This document shows, in pieces, positions 25,001 through 37,927 of a DNA stretch of 64,000 nucleotides; the first letter of the stretch is position 1; each line of letters opens with the position of its first letter. The notes beneath the pieces are model-generated. The model ran no database searches and was not told the DNA's origin. It saw nothing but the letters and a program-made list of their open reading frames with translations. This stretch comes from Amyelois transitella (Eukaryota > Arthropoda > Insecta > Lepidoptera > Pyralidae). A program made the translations under genes and the position numbers. The DNA lies in NCBI RefSeq assembly GCF_032362555.1, contig NC_083511.1, positions 124,001 through 188,000 on the forward strand, given 5' to 3'.

Positions 25001-28000
25001 CTGGAGGCCGGCTACCATCACCATTGTTCAACCCAGACTTTCATTGACCCAATTCAATTGAGTGAGGCGTCGCAAGAAATTCAGAAACACATTTTTGTTT
25101 ACATACATAAAATCTCGTCTTTATCCCTTAAGGGATAAACTGAATCAATATTCTTAAAAAGACTGATAGACAACATTCGGCTGTTTATTAATTGTTCTTA
25201 TAATTCCCAATAGGCAGGTTGGTATCGGTTGGCTGACTGCCTGCATTAGCAAATCAACGTATGAGTGTAAGTAATAAATGTTGTAATGTTTTAGCGAATA
25301 CTCGCACTATGTAGAAAAATTTATATCAATGGAAAAAAATGATAAGAATTTAGTCTTAAAGAGAGAGAGAAATTCACCATTGTTGGAGATTGCAACTTTT
25401 AATTGAAATTTTTTATGCACAATTTCTCTAATCAACCTCGATTACGAGTATTTTTAAATAGTATTTTGCGTAATGTGTAAGCAACGATTGGTTCACTTAA
25501 AATTACTTGCGATTACCAATAAAGAAAATAAAGTTTCGACAAATTCCTAACAATGGAAGTTCTATAAATTAGTTTCTGTTCAATGCAACAACTCGCGCAA
25601 CCGCGCTCTTTCCACACGTAATGTCGAAAACTTTGAAACATTACCGTTGTGTTAGCTGCTGAAATACTTCAGGTGTTGCTTGTAAAAAATTACAATTCAG
25701 TATTCTGATCGATTCTAAGATACTTTTAGATTAATTGATAAAGTGAAGGTTCTTCACTGAAGAAGTAAATGCCGATGACTGGCAAAATGTGGCAGGCGCA
25801 AAAATATAAAAGTTTTTAGTGGCAACCTTCTCATTTTGAGAAGCGTCTGTACTTTGTACTAATAAAGTTAGTTACACGGTTAACCTATTATCGATATACT
25901 TTAAGTAACAATATTAGTTTATCTTATTTTTTTTTTATTTTAAGCTTTGTTGACTAAATTACTCAAGTGAATTTTCATTAATTGCTTTTTGAACTGAGGA
26001 CAACAAATGTATTGTAGTGTAATTGTTAGCAAGTTTCTCGTGGAGTATGTTCGGTCTCCAAGGCTGCGCGGGCGCAACTCACCGCGTGGTGGCTCCGGGC
26101 TCAGTTACATAACAGAGGGCGAGCGGCGCGCTCCTGCACCCTGCTAGAATTTGTGATTTATTATTTTTTATTTTATGTTGATTATTGGTGTTAACAGTGG
26201 AACATGAAGCGCGGTTAGTATCATTGCAGTCGATTTTTATTTATTTTTTTGAAAAACAGTTTAAAAAACAAACGCATTGATTTTACATTAATAGAATTTT
26301 CTTTGACGCTATATTTTTGCTTATTTTTTTGTTTTGTGTGATAGAATTTATGAATTTAATTTTTAAATACGAGTTAATTGTAAATATTTAACTTTGGGAT
26401 TTTTTGCTTGAAAAATACATACTTACATATAGTCACGTCAAGGTCTATTCCTTGCGGGGTAGAAAGTACTAATAGTTTTGAAAAAACTGAAAGGCTATGT
26501 TCAGCTTTATGAAAAAAATATTTACAAAGTTGATCAAAAATTTCTCCGCGTTTTTTAATAGTTTGAAGGTAGATTAGCCATTAATAGTTACATATTATTT
26601 ATTGTCATCGATTGGCAGATGCGGCGGAATAAAACAGTTTAAAATAACTGATTTTTAACTTTCGCATTGCATTATGAAAATGTATAATTGTTACAATATT
26701 ATTTGAATATTGAAACTATTAATTTAAAATTTCCTCAAACTTATATCGTAAAAATATTCTAGCATCTCTTCTTCCCATTATTTTATCCAAAACAACAAAT
26801 GTTGACCTTGATATTTATAAAGGCGACCTTGAAGCAATAAGTTATGCCCATATCCGAACTCGGGATATCCGAAAAGGTGTGCGGTTGCCTCAGCGCACGC
26901 GCATCATTGCAGTTGCGCAACCCAGGGCGCGCCGCCCGCCCACCTGCCGGTGCGTGCGCGCACATTTGCGAATTATTCTACGTAGCTTTTCCAGAGGTTA
27001 TTCTAATTTGAGGCTTGATTTTTAAAAAAAAGTTGAAATGCAGTTACTAGGTTTTTGATTTATGTATACAAAATGTCAGTCTCACGTACATGAAATAAAT
27101 TAGAACAGACAGGATTCTGAGATGTAACAGGAATTTGGAATGATTTTATGGAAATATTTTGTTAGAATTTAACAAGATCCCTTTATTTAATCAGTTATGT
27201 ACAGTCATCAACGAATTCGAATTTTAAGTCGAAAGATCATATTTTTGTTTGAGCGAAATTGACACATGATAATTAAAATTGAAATCATGCCAAAAAATCT
27301 GAAATAATATATCAACTTTCAACTCTCAGCACTGTTAAAAATGTTTAAAAATAAGCGATAAATAAAGTTTTTCCTCATTTCCTTATGTAACATTGAGTCA
27401 TGTTGGTGATGATGATAGGTTAACTGCAATTCTGATTCATCTCGAGGACGATGCAGGTAATCAGATAATGATGGACACGAAGTAATTGCTTCAGTCAAGT
27501 ATTCATAGCACTTCCGAGGGTTTGGTCATTGTGCAGACAATGATTTGACGTCAGGAGTTGATTCATTATCTTTAGTTCACGTTGCACTTCATAGTGTTTA
27601 TAAGTAGCTTGGATATCGTGGGAGTTTACTGAAAAGTCTAAAAAAATGTTTGTGTTAAATAAGGTCAGGTAATTTAGCAATTAAAAAGACAGGTAACGAA
27701 ACATGTCTTCCGAATTGTATAGTACCCGTTTCAAGTGTCACCGGTCTATGCACCATCTTGTGCCTCCCCATATTGCAATGTGTTTGACATCTACTCGTAT
27801 CATGTATTAATCCTACCACCACCCACGGGCGGTAAAGCCTAAAAATCCTATGGTGTGGTGCGCAGCTCTTACATTGGGCTTTTTTTGCTCTTACATAGCA
27901 CATTATAATGCCTCCCTACATATTCCTATAATTTTAATGCTACATACATAGATTTATTGATCCAATAATGAGTTGAAGTCCTTTTTCTATGATACCCACT

Positions 28001-31000
28001 TATAGTACCTCTTCTTTATAAAGATCTGGAATCTAGAGTCCACTTTTCTGCATTTCTTTCTGCACCATATAAGATTAATGCCATTCAGTTTTAGGTCGCT
28101 TATGGCTTGCATCATTAAAATTTAAAGATACATATAAAAATTAAACTTTTTGCAAGCAATGCAATAACAATACGCAAGCACAGTTTTGGAAACAGCGACG
28201 GCATCAATAGTTCTCAAAACGTTTTCCATAACATCTATTCATTTATCAATTTACTAAATAGTTGTGTGTCACAATCATAACAGCTAGTTTTGAGAAGCTG
28301 ATATTATAGCCGCACATGTACACACAAGTAATAACAATAATGTTTTGAAAGCCGGCCAAGAGCCAACTGTCCGAGTGGAACCCAAACCTACGACCGAGTT
28401 GTGTTTGAACAGATTGTGAAACGTTTCGGAAACTCAACGCGGCGAGGTGAACTACTAACTAGCCTAAACAATTCGATGTAGATCCAACCAAATTGTAATA
28501 CTGCTGGATGATTAGTCATTTAATTATTAACAAGCCAGTGCTGTGAACTAATGGGAACCTAGAACTTTACAATAGGACTCTCCATATCTTTACCATCGAT
28601 ATCGTAAGACATTACTAAGAAAATGAGTTTTCTTTCTAACTAATGGCATATAATTCAAGTTGGGTTAGGTTTGTTGGTTAACAAGGTTACGAAGGCTCAT
28701 GATTGTTGCTTGGTGATCTGACTTACAGACTCTCGGATTGTGGTCATCGTCTAACCTCTGGCTTATCTCCAGGTACTCCCTGGACGTAATTGAGATTTTT
28801 CAAAATCTACCAAAGTTCAACGATACATACAAGTTGAATAAAGTTATCTAATAATCTGATGAAATGCTACATATTTCAGAGGCAGTACGTTGGTTGTTCC
28901 TAGCCCTGGCGGTGGCAGTCTCCGCAGAGAAGTGGAAGTTCCCGGACGGCGGCGCCTCAGTGAGGATTGACACCAAGGTTCAGTTCGTCGATGAAGAACG
29001 TCCTTCTTCATCAGAAAGGTTAGTCGTTGTTGATTTTACTAAATAGGCCGGGTTGATTTTAAGGTTATATGAGCTACAATATAATCTTAAAAACAAAAAA
29101 ATATTATAAATTAGACCTAAAAATAGTCAAAAGAAAGTGGTTAGATATATCTTATAGATAGGTATCGCAATAATATACTCGAAATTAATAGCTACACAGA
29201 TACAATACATAATGTTTTAAAACATATTCTTGATTATTATAATGTATAAACACGCATAAGAAGTAAAGTTTCAGACCCATATTATGCATCTGTGTATACA
29301 TCTGAATGTGTATCAAATTTTAAGGGTCGTATTATATCTGTATGAGCCAGCTACCTCTCACAATATCCGGCGTCTCACCATAATTAGTGGATTGTTAGCG
29401 GAGGTCAGCCGAGTAATAGATCGGCTTCACGTCACATTGTGTTTGCGATCTGTCGGAGAGAGATCCAGGGCTGTGGGAACGTGACGTCACAACACCGCAC
29501 CTTCCGACGTGGCTGGTTACAAGAGAACGAAATGCACATTTAAAAAAATATATAAATTATCGTAAAATTCGGTTAAATTAACAAACACACTTGCCCATAT
29601 AATAATCTGTATGGATTTCAATAATCGGGTTCTTATTATCTCGCCGTTATCTTTGCAGCCGGAAAGTATGACACGCAGATTGAGGATTTTGAATTAAATT
29701 GTTTGATTCGAGTCATCATCCCATTGAAAACTGTAAAGCACGTGTCTTAAAGTTTAAAATAATTATTGTTTTGTAGTTTAAATTAAGTTAAAACTTCAAT
29801 ATATGTATTTCTATCCAAGTAAAACAATTTCTCAACAAACTCATATTAAATAACTTATATTATCAAGCTTATTCTTTTAACAGTGTCAAGGAGTGCCCAC
29901 GGTACACAAATCTCCTTAGAATGGTGTTTACGATAGCCCAGTCCGAACAATGCATACAATTAGGGATTCCCAAAGGTTTCATTAGCAACCGATGTGATAG
30001 CATTGTATTAGTTCTGCGCCGGAGCAGACAATTATCTTCTGATATCGTGACGATAATTAGAGTCTCATTGACCTCATCGGTGATTTATGACTGATGTTTA
30101 AGAAGGAGTAGCACTTGTTAAATTTTATACTAGCGAAGCACCCCAACTTCGTGCGTGAGAAGTGAGTGATTTTTATGAACATAACGTAAGTGTGTTTTTT
30201 GTATCTAATCATAAAGCTGTATCGATAGTTCAGCATCCAAGATTTATCTACTTATATAATTTTATGTGTAATATATTAGATAAAATACAGAAAGATTTAA
30301 CTAGGCCCCTCTACTTTTAAATTTTGTAGGATTCGTGTTTATTTCGGGATACTTATTAAATTAAATTTATTATATTTCCAAAGTTAAAATATAATAAAAT
30401 TAATTTAATAAGTATCCCATTACCCCCGTTTTAATCACGTAGCAGTTAAACGTAAAATTATGCATTAAAATTATCGAACAAATTAGACTACCTGACTATG
30501 AGAGGCAATCTGGTAAAACGAGTCATGAAGTGATGCAAGCCTCTGTAATTGTGTTATTATCGACGCGTGCGCAGCCGGGTGTCGTGTCTATTTGTATTTT
30601 GGAAACTCAACCTTTGCACGTCTGTAATTATTATTTCCGTTATAAATTATGCGTTTTCTCTTATATATTCCGTTTTCAATGCTACGCTTCAATGTATCGT
30701 ACATTATTCTATTGACTGGGTCTTTATTTAGGAGGTTGTGTGGTACGGTACCGAAGTATAAAATAATGTGACCACTGTCTCTAATTCTATGAATGTCGTA
30801 AGAGATCAATAAAAGAGGAAAGCATAAATCTTTGCTGAGCAATAAATTTCGATACTGATAATATGTATGCAAATATTCTATTCATATCATAGCAATGTGA
30901 TTTAACTAATTTATTCTCCTTAATCTTTGAGAAATTGTGACTAGAAAATTTCAGGCAATCGCAGAGTTTATCAATAACTTATACAGTTTATAAACAACAA

Positions 31001-34000
31001 ACAGCTTTTGACAAACATCGTATTCTTGACTAGCTTATAGTATCCACTCTAATTTTGGTAGGTCTTACGCACGTGACACTTTTACTGCGCATTGTCACAA
31101 GGAAGGCAGTCACAAACATTTTGCGAAACTGGCCTCAGTATAACACCGACCTTACTTTCACTGCGTTGAGATTAAACTGACAAAAAATGTACATTCATTA
31201 GCATTGAGGCTGATAAATTTGTGTCTTTTTTAATTGGAGTAAATTTATAATTAGATACCTAGCTTTTAACAACAGTTTTGTAGTAATATCTTCGGCCACA
31301 GAGTATTACATACCGATTATAATATACTAGTTGACTTGATCCGCTAAAGACAAAACATTACCAAGTATGTACATATTGTTAAAAGATTGACTAAGTTTTT
31401 ATGTTCAGCTTTATGTTTGTCACATATTTACTCTGGGAATAAGTATGTCTAATAACTGATTACTGGAATTACTATGTCATCTAATAAAGAGATGGATTAT
31501 CCGCCAAGTTAAAGAAAAAAGCTGCACGGCCGAACCTCGACTAAATTTCGACCTCCTACAGCGGCACCAACATAACTTGTTGTGGATAAAATATTAGCTT
31601 GAATTTTCAGTAACGGAGTGAGCTTTGTTTATTTTCATTCTCATTTTACTCTAGCCACCACACGGCACTCGCAGGTGTGACACTTACCTTGAAGGTTTTA
31701 TTCATTATTCCATATTAAACTTAAACGAAATCTTCTTTTTTTATTTTTAGAAACTACATCTCGAGTGACTTGGAAGCCGACGATCCGGCGCCGTTCCAGC
31801 CGGCGCGGGACACGGCCGGCTTCTACAACCGGCCGGCCGACGCGCCGGGCCGGTACCCGGTCCGGGTCGAAACGCACGAGGCTTACAGAGCGCAGTGAGT
31901 GTATGATGTGATAATACACACGTTAAGTTCAGCTGAATGGATTGATGATGGAATTGAGATTCAAATAGTGATGGGTTGTTAGTCCATCGCCCAAATATAA
32001 ATCCTAAGTACCTATAAACTTTTTCCTTGATTGATTTTTATAATCTTCAATAAATTTTATATGGGTCAATGTCTAAATTATTCAGACAGATTAATTTCAT
32101 TCAAAACAAGCAGGTAATGTAACCCTAAAAATACAGAAGCAAGAACGTTACGTTAACATGAAGTTATATCTGTAGAATTTGCGAGAATAAATCTTGAAAT
32201 ACAGATACTATTGAATCGAATGTCATATTATTGTGACAACACAAAATTCTAATAAAAATAATTCCCGAATATTCCAGGCCCCACCGTCAGTACTCCGACG
32301 GAACTCTGGACTCCATGCTGCAATGCAAGTGCGTCACAAACCCTGACTGCAGTCCAGGACACGACACTTCGGTGAGTTACTGTTTCTTTTTTATTATACA
32401 AGCTGCCCGAGCAGATGTTACTTTGACTTATTTTCTTTTATTTTTGTTATTGTCAAAGTTGATTTTATTATTTTCCTTGTTTTAAGATTTCCTTCCTTCC
32501 ATGAATGTTTTTGTGTTTTAAAAATTGTTCAAGCTGTTCGCAAGTAAATACGCTTATTTGGCGATTCATCTTTATAGATTCCATCTACTTCATTGTGATT
32601 AGAAATTACTATCATCTGAGTGGCTTCACGAATTAAGTTGATAGTGTATTTATTATGTCAGTTTTAATTGTACAATTTGTGATTAATATTATATTTAATT
32701 TTATTTTAAAATTTCAGAAGGTGTGCGGCCCGGGTAAATATTTGTGCTGCGCTAAACGCCCCGGCAACACAGCTTACCCTAATCCAGGTATTTGTTAACC
32801 TAGGTTATGTTGCCGTTTCATTTCAATAATGTTTCTGTATGAAAACATTGGCACAAATAAGATATTATTAATCGTTGCTAAGATAACATTTATTTCTCAC
32901 TGATTAAGATTATTTTTAAGTGGTAGTTTAATAAATAATAATAAAACCATTGGTTACCCTGTTTATGTTCCGTCAGTTTTAATACTTAGTTATATATATT
33001 TTTTTCAGAATTCTTCAACGAAATTAACGACGAGCGTCCCCAACTGTATCCCGGGAAGGACAAGGTGGCGGGCCCGTTCCCTCCGCCGCCGATCTCGGCC
33101 TACAGCCACGACCGGGACGCGGGCGTCCCGCAGCAGACGCCCGTCCTCATCGGCCCCGGCGGGCCCGCGGGGGACCACGCGCCTAGCAGACCCATCTTGG
33201 TGGGACCAGATGGACCTACTGGAATCATCGGGCCAGGAGCTCTAAGACAAAACAATCCAGGAGTGCTCGTCGGCCCGGACGGCCCTACAGGCGTTATCGG
33301 TCCTAATAATCTCGACGATAGATATACCGCTCCTTCGAGAGATGTCGGATCGAGCGAATCTGCTCAGCGAGGCATCCTCGTCGGTCCTGGTGGTCCGACT
33401 GGCATCATTGGGCCCGCGGGATACGGCCGAAGACCAGTTTTGGTTGGCCCTGGAGGTCCCACAGGCATTATAGGGCCGTACGGGTATGGAGGCGGCCAAA
33501 TGAGAAACCCAGGTTTATTGGTCGGCCCAGGCGGTCCAACAGGTATAATAGGGCCAGGAAGACAGATCCTTGTTGGGCCAGGAGGTCCCACGGGACACAT
33601 AGGACCTAGAAGGCCTTTCTACTACGGTAAATAAACTGTGTGTGGCGTTGTGTGACACTAACGTGTGTGTGGTAGTGATTTGTTTGTGTTTGAGACTTGT
33701 GTAGCACTAGGTAGAGTAGTGTGTAGTGCCAATAGTTGTGTAGAATTTGTGCTAGTTACCTAACATCTGTGATTAATGTTATATTTTGTAAACCACAGAG
33801 ACCTGGATAATGAAGTTTTATTTATTCCGATAAATTTATGTAAATAACGGCGGTTCTTACTTGAAAGAGCTGGACTAGAAATTTCAGATAAGACCAAGCT
33901 TAATAGTAAATACTAATGCCATCGTACATTTGCCCTGTTTGCCTATAATATGATGAACATGTTTTATTATGCGTGGTTCACAAATGGTATATGTTATAGC

Positions 34001-37000
34001 CGACCCCAGGCCGCGGTGTCCGAGACATCGGAATCGCAAGTCCAGGGTCCAGACAAGGCCGGGGGCTGTCGACACCACGGAAGAAACTTTTAAAAAGGAC
34101 AGCGATGTTTTCTGAATAAAACAACTACAAGGCATATTTTTTTAATTAATACTACCCACTAGTATTCAACTGTTTCGAAAGTTTCTTTTTTATCCCATTG
34201 AATACATAAAATAATTCTTGCGAAGGATGTTATTATAACTAAGTAGAATATCGAGGATATTCTAGCCAAAGATCAGGTCAAGAGTACCCGAAATCGCCGA
34301 GCTTGCAAGAAGAGAGTTATGAATGTGAATGAAGCAAAAGCGAAAGAGTTTAACAGGGATCGTGGCGAGTGGAAAGATGTAGTATTTCTCTCCCCTCCGA
34401 GAGAGAGAGAGAGAGATGTGATTTTATTTTTGATGAATGTATGTTAAAAGATAATAACATAAAGTTAGTTTGAACCACATTATAATTCCTTATAGGTTGC
34501 AATGGTAAGCCAAAAACCTCTTCAAATCTAAAAAGAGGACCAGGGCTCTGATGTATTGACATTAAAATTGAAGCAGGAATACTTACACTATTTCTCAAAA
34601 CTGTGTAAATTTCTGTGCTGTGAAAAGATTACAAAAAGCAATAAAAAAAAATTGTAAAGTGCCTTACCTACCTAATGATATTTACTTTGCATACAAAATA
34701 TAATTCAAAAGAAATAAGCGGGATGTGATAAAATTGAAGAATGAGTTTGGCAATCGCCCAACGTGTCATACATCCACCGCTCGTCACAACTCGGGATTTT
34801 AGCCAGCTTTTTGAATAGAAATACGATTTCATTTCAAGAATTTATTAAAATTTATTTTTTTAATTTGCACATTATTCAAAACTTGCTTTAGTTTTGTGGT
34901 TTCTGTAGAATGTTGTGATTAAAAATCAAGAATTAAAAGAAAATTTATTTACTTGTAGTGACGCCGATAATGGACCAAACGTATTTCGGTTCTCTTTTAT
35001 ATATAGCTATCTGTATATTTTTTTTTTTTTTTTTTTTTAAATGCTTAAGCATAATGTTTGTAACATTTTATTAGATTGGGTTTTCAAGGATTAATGTTAA
35101 CACAAGTCGCGCCGATGGGCACCTGCTATTTGATACAGGTCATTATCTGTATATTTAAATGAGCAAACTCATTGACTGACTGTCATATCAACACATTCCA
35201 CTGGGCCTACAGTATCCGTGTGGTGTCAAAACGTGAGGACAATCCGAAATAAACGGGAAACTTGTTTCACGCAGGCGGAGTTACGGTTGGAAGGTATATT
35301 TCCACGATAGGTCTTTATAATTCAGATTGCCCACCTTATTCCTTCACCTGTAATCCATAGAACCACTTACCGATGGTGGTGATGACGATGATGGAGTAGA
35401 ACAGCGCGCCGGTGAAGGTCCACTGGATGCGGTCGGTGCTCTCGTTGCCGTCCCAGCCGCGCACCTTCATTTCCAGCAGGATGGAATTCTCGAAGTCCTA
35501 TAAAAATACAATTTTCAAAGGAAACTACTGAATAAAAATTTGAAGTGCTGTTATGAGATATGAGGAATAAATAAAATTAACCTCTCGACGGCGTACGAAT
35601 CTGTAGGTTCATAACCAGACAAAAAAACATCTTCACAAAATAACATGCTTTTTGTTTATGAAGCACCTTCTTGTTTGGTAGTGTTTCTACTTTCCGCTAC
35701 TGCTCAAGGGCCCTGGGGTCCACTGAGCAGATCACAAAATGTGACCGAAAGTACGATCAGCCGCTGCAGCGGCTTATCGATTGGCCATGGAATTTAACCA
35801 ACACAAATATGTAAAAGAAAGTTTTTATGTTAGAGATGATTAGAAGAACAATTACGTAGAATATCAAAAACAAAGAAAGCAATATAAAGAATATTTTAGA
35901 AAATACGAAAAACATGAAAGGATTCAAAAACTAATAGAGACAATCGCAATTCCATCCAATCGCGCCTCTGTCATACATACGTGTCAAATATATCAGCTTC
36001 ATATGTGCCGTGTGGTTCCCGGCACCAATACAAAAAAAATAGGACCACTCCATTTCTTTCCCATGGATGTCGTAAAAGGCGACTAAGGAATAGGCTTAAA
36101 AACTTGGGTTTCTTCTTTTAGGCGATGGGCTAGCAACCTGTAACTATTTGAATCTTAATTCTATCATTAAGCCAAATAGCTGAACGTGGCCATTCAGTCT
36201 TTTCAAGACTGTTGGCTCTGTCTACCTCGCAAGGGATATAGACGTGACCATATCTAATGTATATCAGCTTCACACCTTGAGCATGTCGACGACCTCCGAG
36301 GTCCAGTTGGTCTGGTTGAGGAGCGGCACGTTCCGCGTCATCAGCCAGATGCTCTGCGTCGTGTTGCTGCGGATCTGAGATATGTTCATCTTCACCTGCA
36401 CACGAGTACAATGGATGAACAATACAACAACTCTCTATTGCACCACGAGAAATTACAGTAAATTCACATTTAATTATATTAAAATTATAGCAAAAGGCGA
36501 CCTTATAACTAAAACGATCTCATCCACGTAACCCACATGGTCTCAGGTAAATATGGTGGGGCACAGTTACATTATACTTGTAGTCTATAAAAAATTACAG
36601 TCGTTTACTGTAAAGATTTTTCTGCACTTATGTTTTTACTGTGTGTAATAAATATTGGTCTCTTATAGTCAAAAAGGACTAGCAATATTTATATCTTTGG
36701 GTGGATTCTGAAACTACCTCACGTTGAATTTAATAATTGTGAAGGTGTATGTATGGTCTATTAAAGGTGGCGTATTCGGTTCCACTCGACTAGAAATGAG
36801 ACAGATAAATACTCTGAAGATAGTTCTTAGTTTCTACAAAGAAAAGGTCAATAAAAGAACGTTCTATTATAAAAAACTTAGATTACCTCTCTTTCATGTT
36901 GCGCTTCCAACTTCTCAAAGGTGACGGCTCCCAGAATGCAGTAGGCCACCACCAGGCTGATCATCACGAAGTGGGAGAACACCACCGAGCACAGCTTCCA

Positions 37001-37892
37001 CGTGTAGTACAGCACCTGAGCAAGAACCATCCCTAAAAATACAAATCTAGCGTTTGCGACTTGCTATGCGCAAGATAGGAATATCGGGAAACCCTCCCTC
37101 TCTCTCAATTCTATCATGAGGCCAAACAGCTGAACGTGGCCTCTCAGTCTCTTGAAGACTGTCTACCCCGCTAGGGATATAGACGTGAATATTTGTATGT
37201 TTGTTATAAATAAACTTTTTAGGTTAGATAAATATTGATTTTGATACTAACAAACAGAGTTAGATTTTGTGAGACTGTGCCTGAATTAAGTAGCACTTGT
37301 ATCTGAGTACACCACACTGAGCTGGAAAGCAAGTTTCAATATCCAGTAGTTTCAGCTGTGCGTTGATCGATTCTTCAGTCAGTATTTTCATTTGTAATAA
37401 GCCTAAGTTTTTGCTCCCTCCGGTGGAAATATTCAGAAAATACAAAGCCCAAAACACAGTTACTTGAAGTCTAAGTAGTGTATTTCTATCAAATTTTAAT
37501 TAACATCACCAAGTACCTAGTGATTGAGGTATATAGTGATAAGCGTAAAGGAAGCTATAAAAATCTGTTAGGATCGTAGCTAGCAGGTGAGAATCCATAC
37601 TATCTTCCTATCTCGATGAAAAGTATGCGTGATGATAATAATGTATTTTGTTATGACGCCATCCTGTCAAAGCTTTATCTAAGGCGCCCAAAATATAAAT
37701 TAATCATTGATCAATTATCAGTGTAGGTATACGAGTAATGTAGCATCTAATTATTAGTCATTAAAATCAACAGTAACAGATGTGAACAATATAGTATTGA
37801 CTGTATATTCATTTGCCTACGTCTAATGGCCTGATAACCCCGGAGGTTGTAGGTTCAAATACTACTATTACGAAACTTTCAGGTTCAATGAG

Positions 37893-37927
<35 letters not shown>

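Larger units (their letters stand above)
21847..35370 (-). other. K2P intron 4, 13.5 kb, host of nested genes
   Basis: This phase-1 intron splits the pore 1 glycine codon. It holds the tRNA-Gly gene, a 244-bp tandem duplication (about 22658-23140), a complete opposite-strand gene (26204-33634) and repeat fragments. The stretches 23500-26000 and 26220-28870 show no gene I can support; 24156-24356 and 27700-27850 hold fragments with a 'ccaccaccacc' motif seen in lepidopteran repeats. Confidence 0.75.

Noticed and set aside
28864..29046. Single-exon 60-residue protein from ATG 28864
   Set aside because: The reading after 29018 passes a GTTAGT donor into intron sequence, and the ATG lies upstream of an AG acceptor. 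The spliced model explains more.
33242..33600. Open minus-strand frames with repeated PVGPPGPT opposite the Gly/Pro repeat exon
   Set aside because: GGN and CCN codons are complementary, so a Gly/Pro repeat stays open on the other strand. The plus strand has the signal peptide, spliced phases and cysteines.
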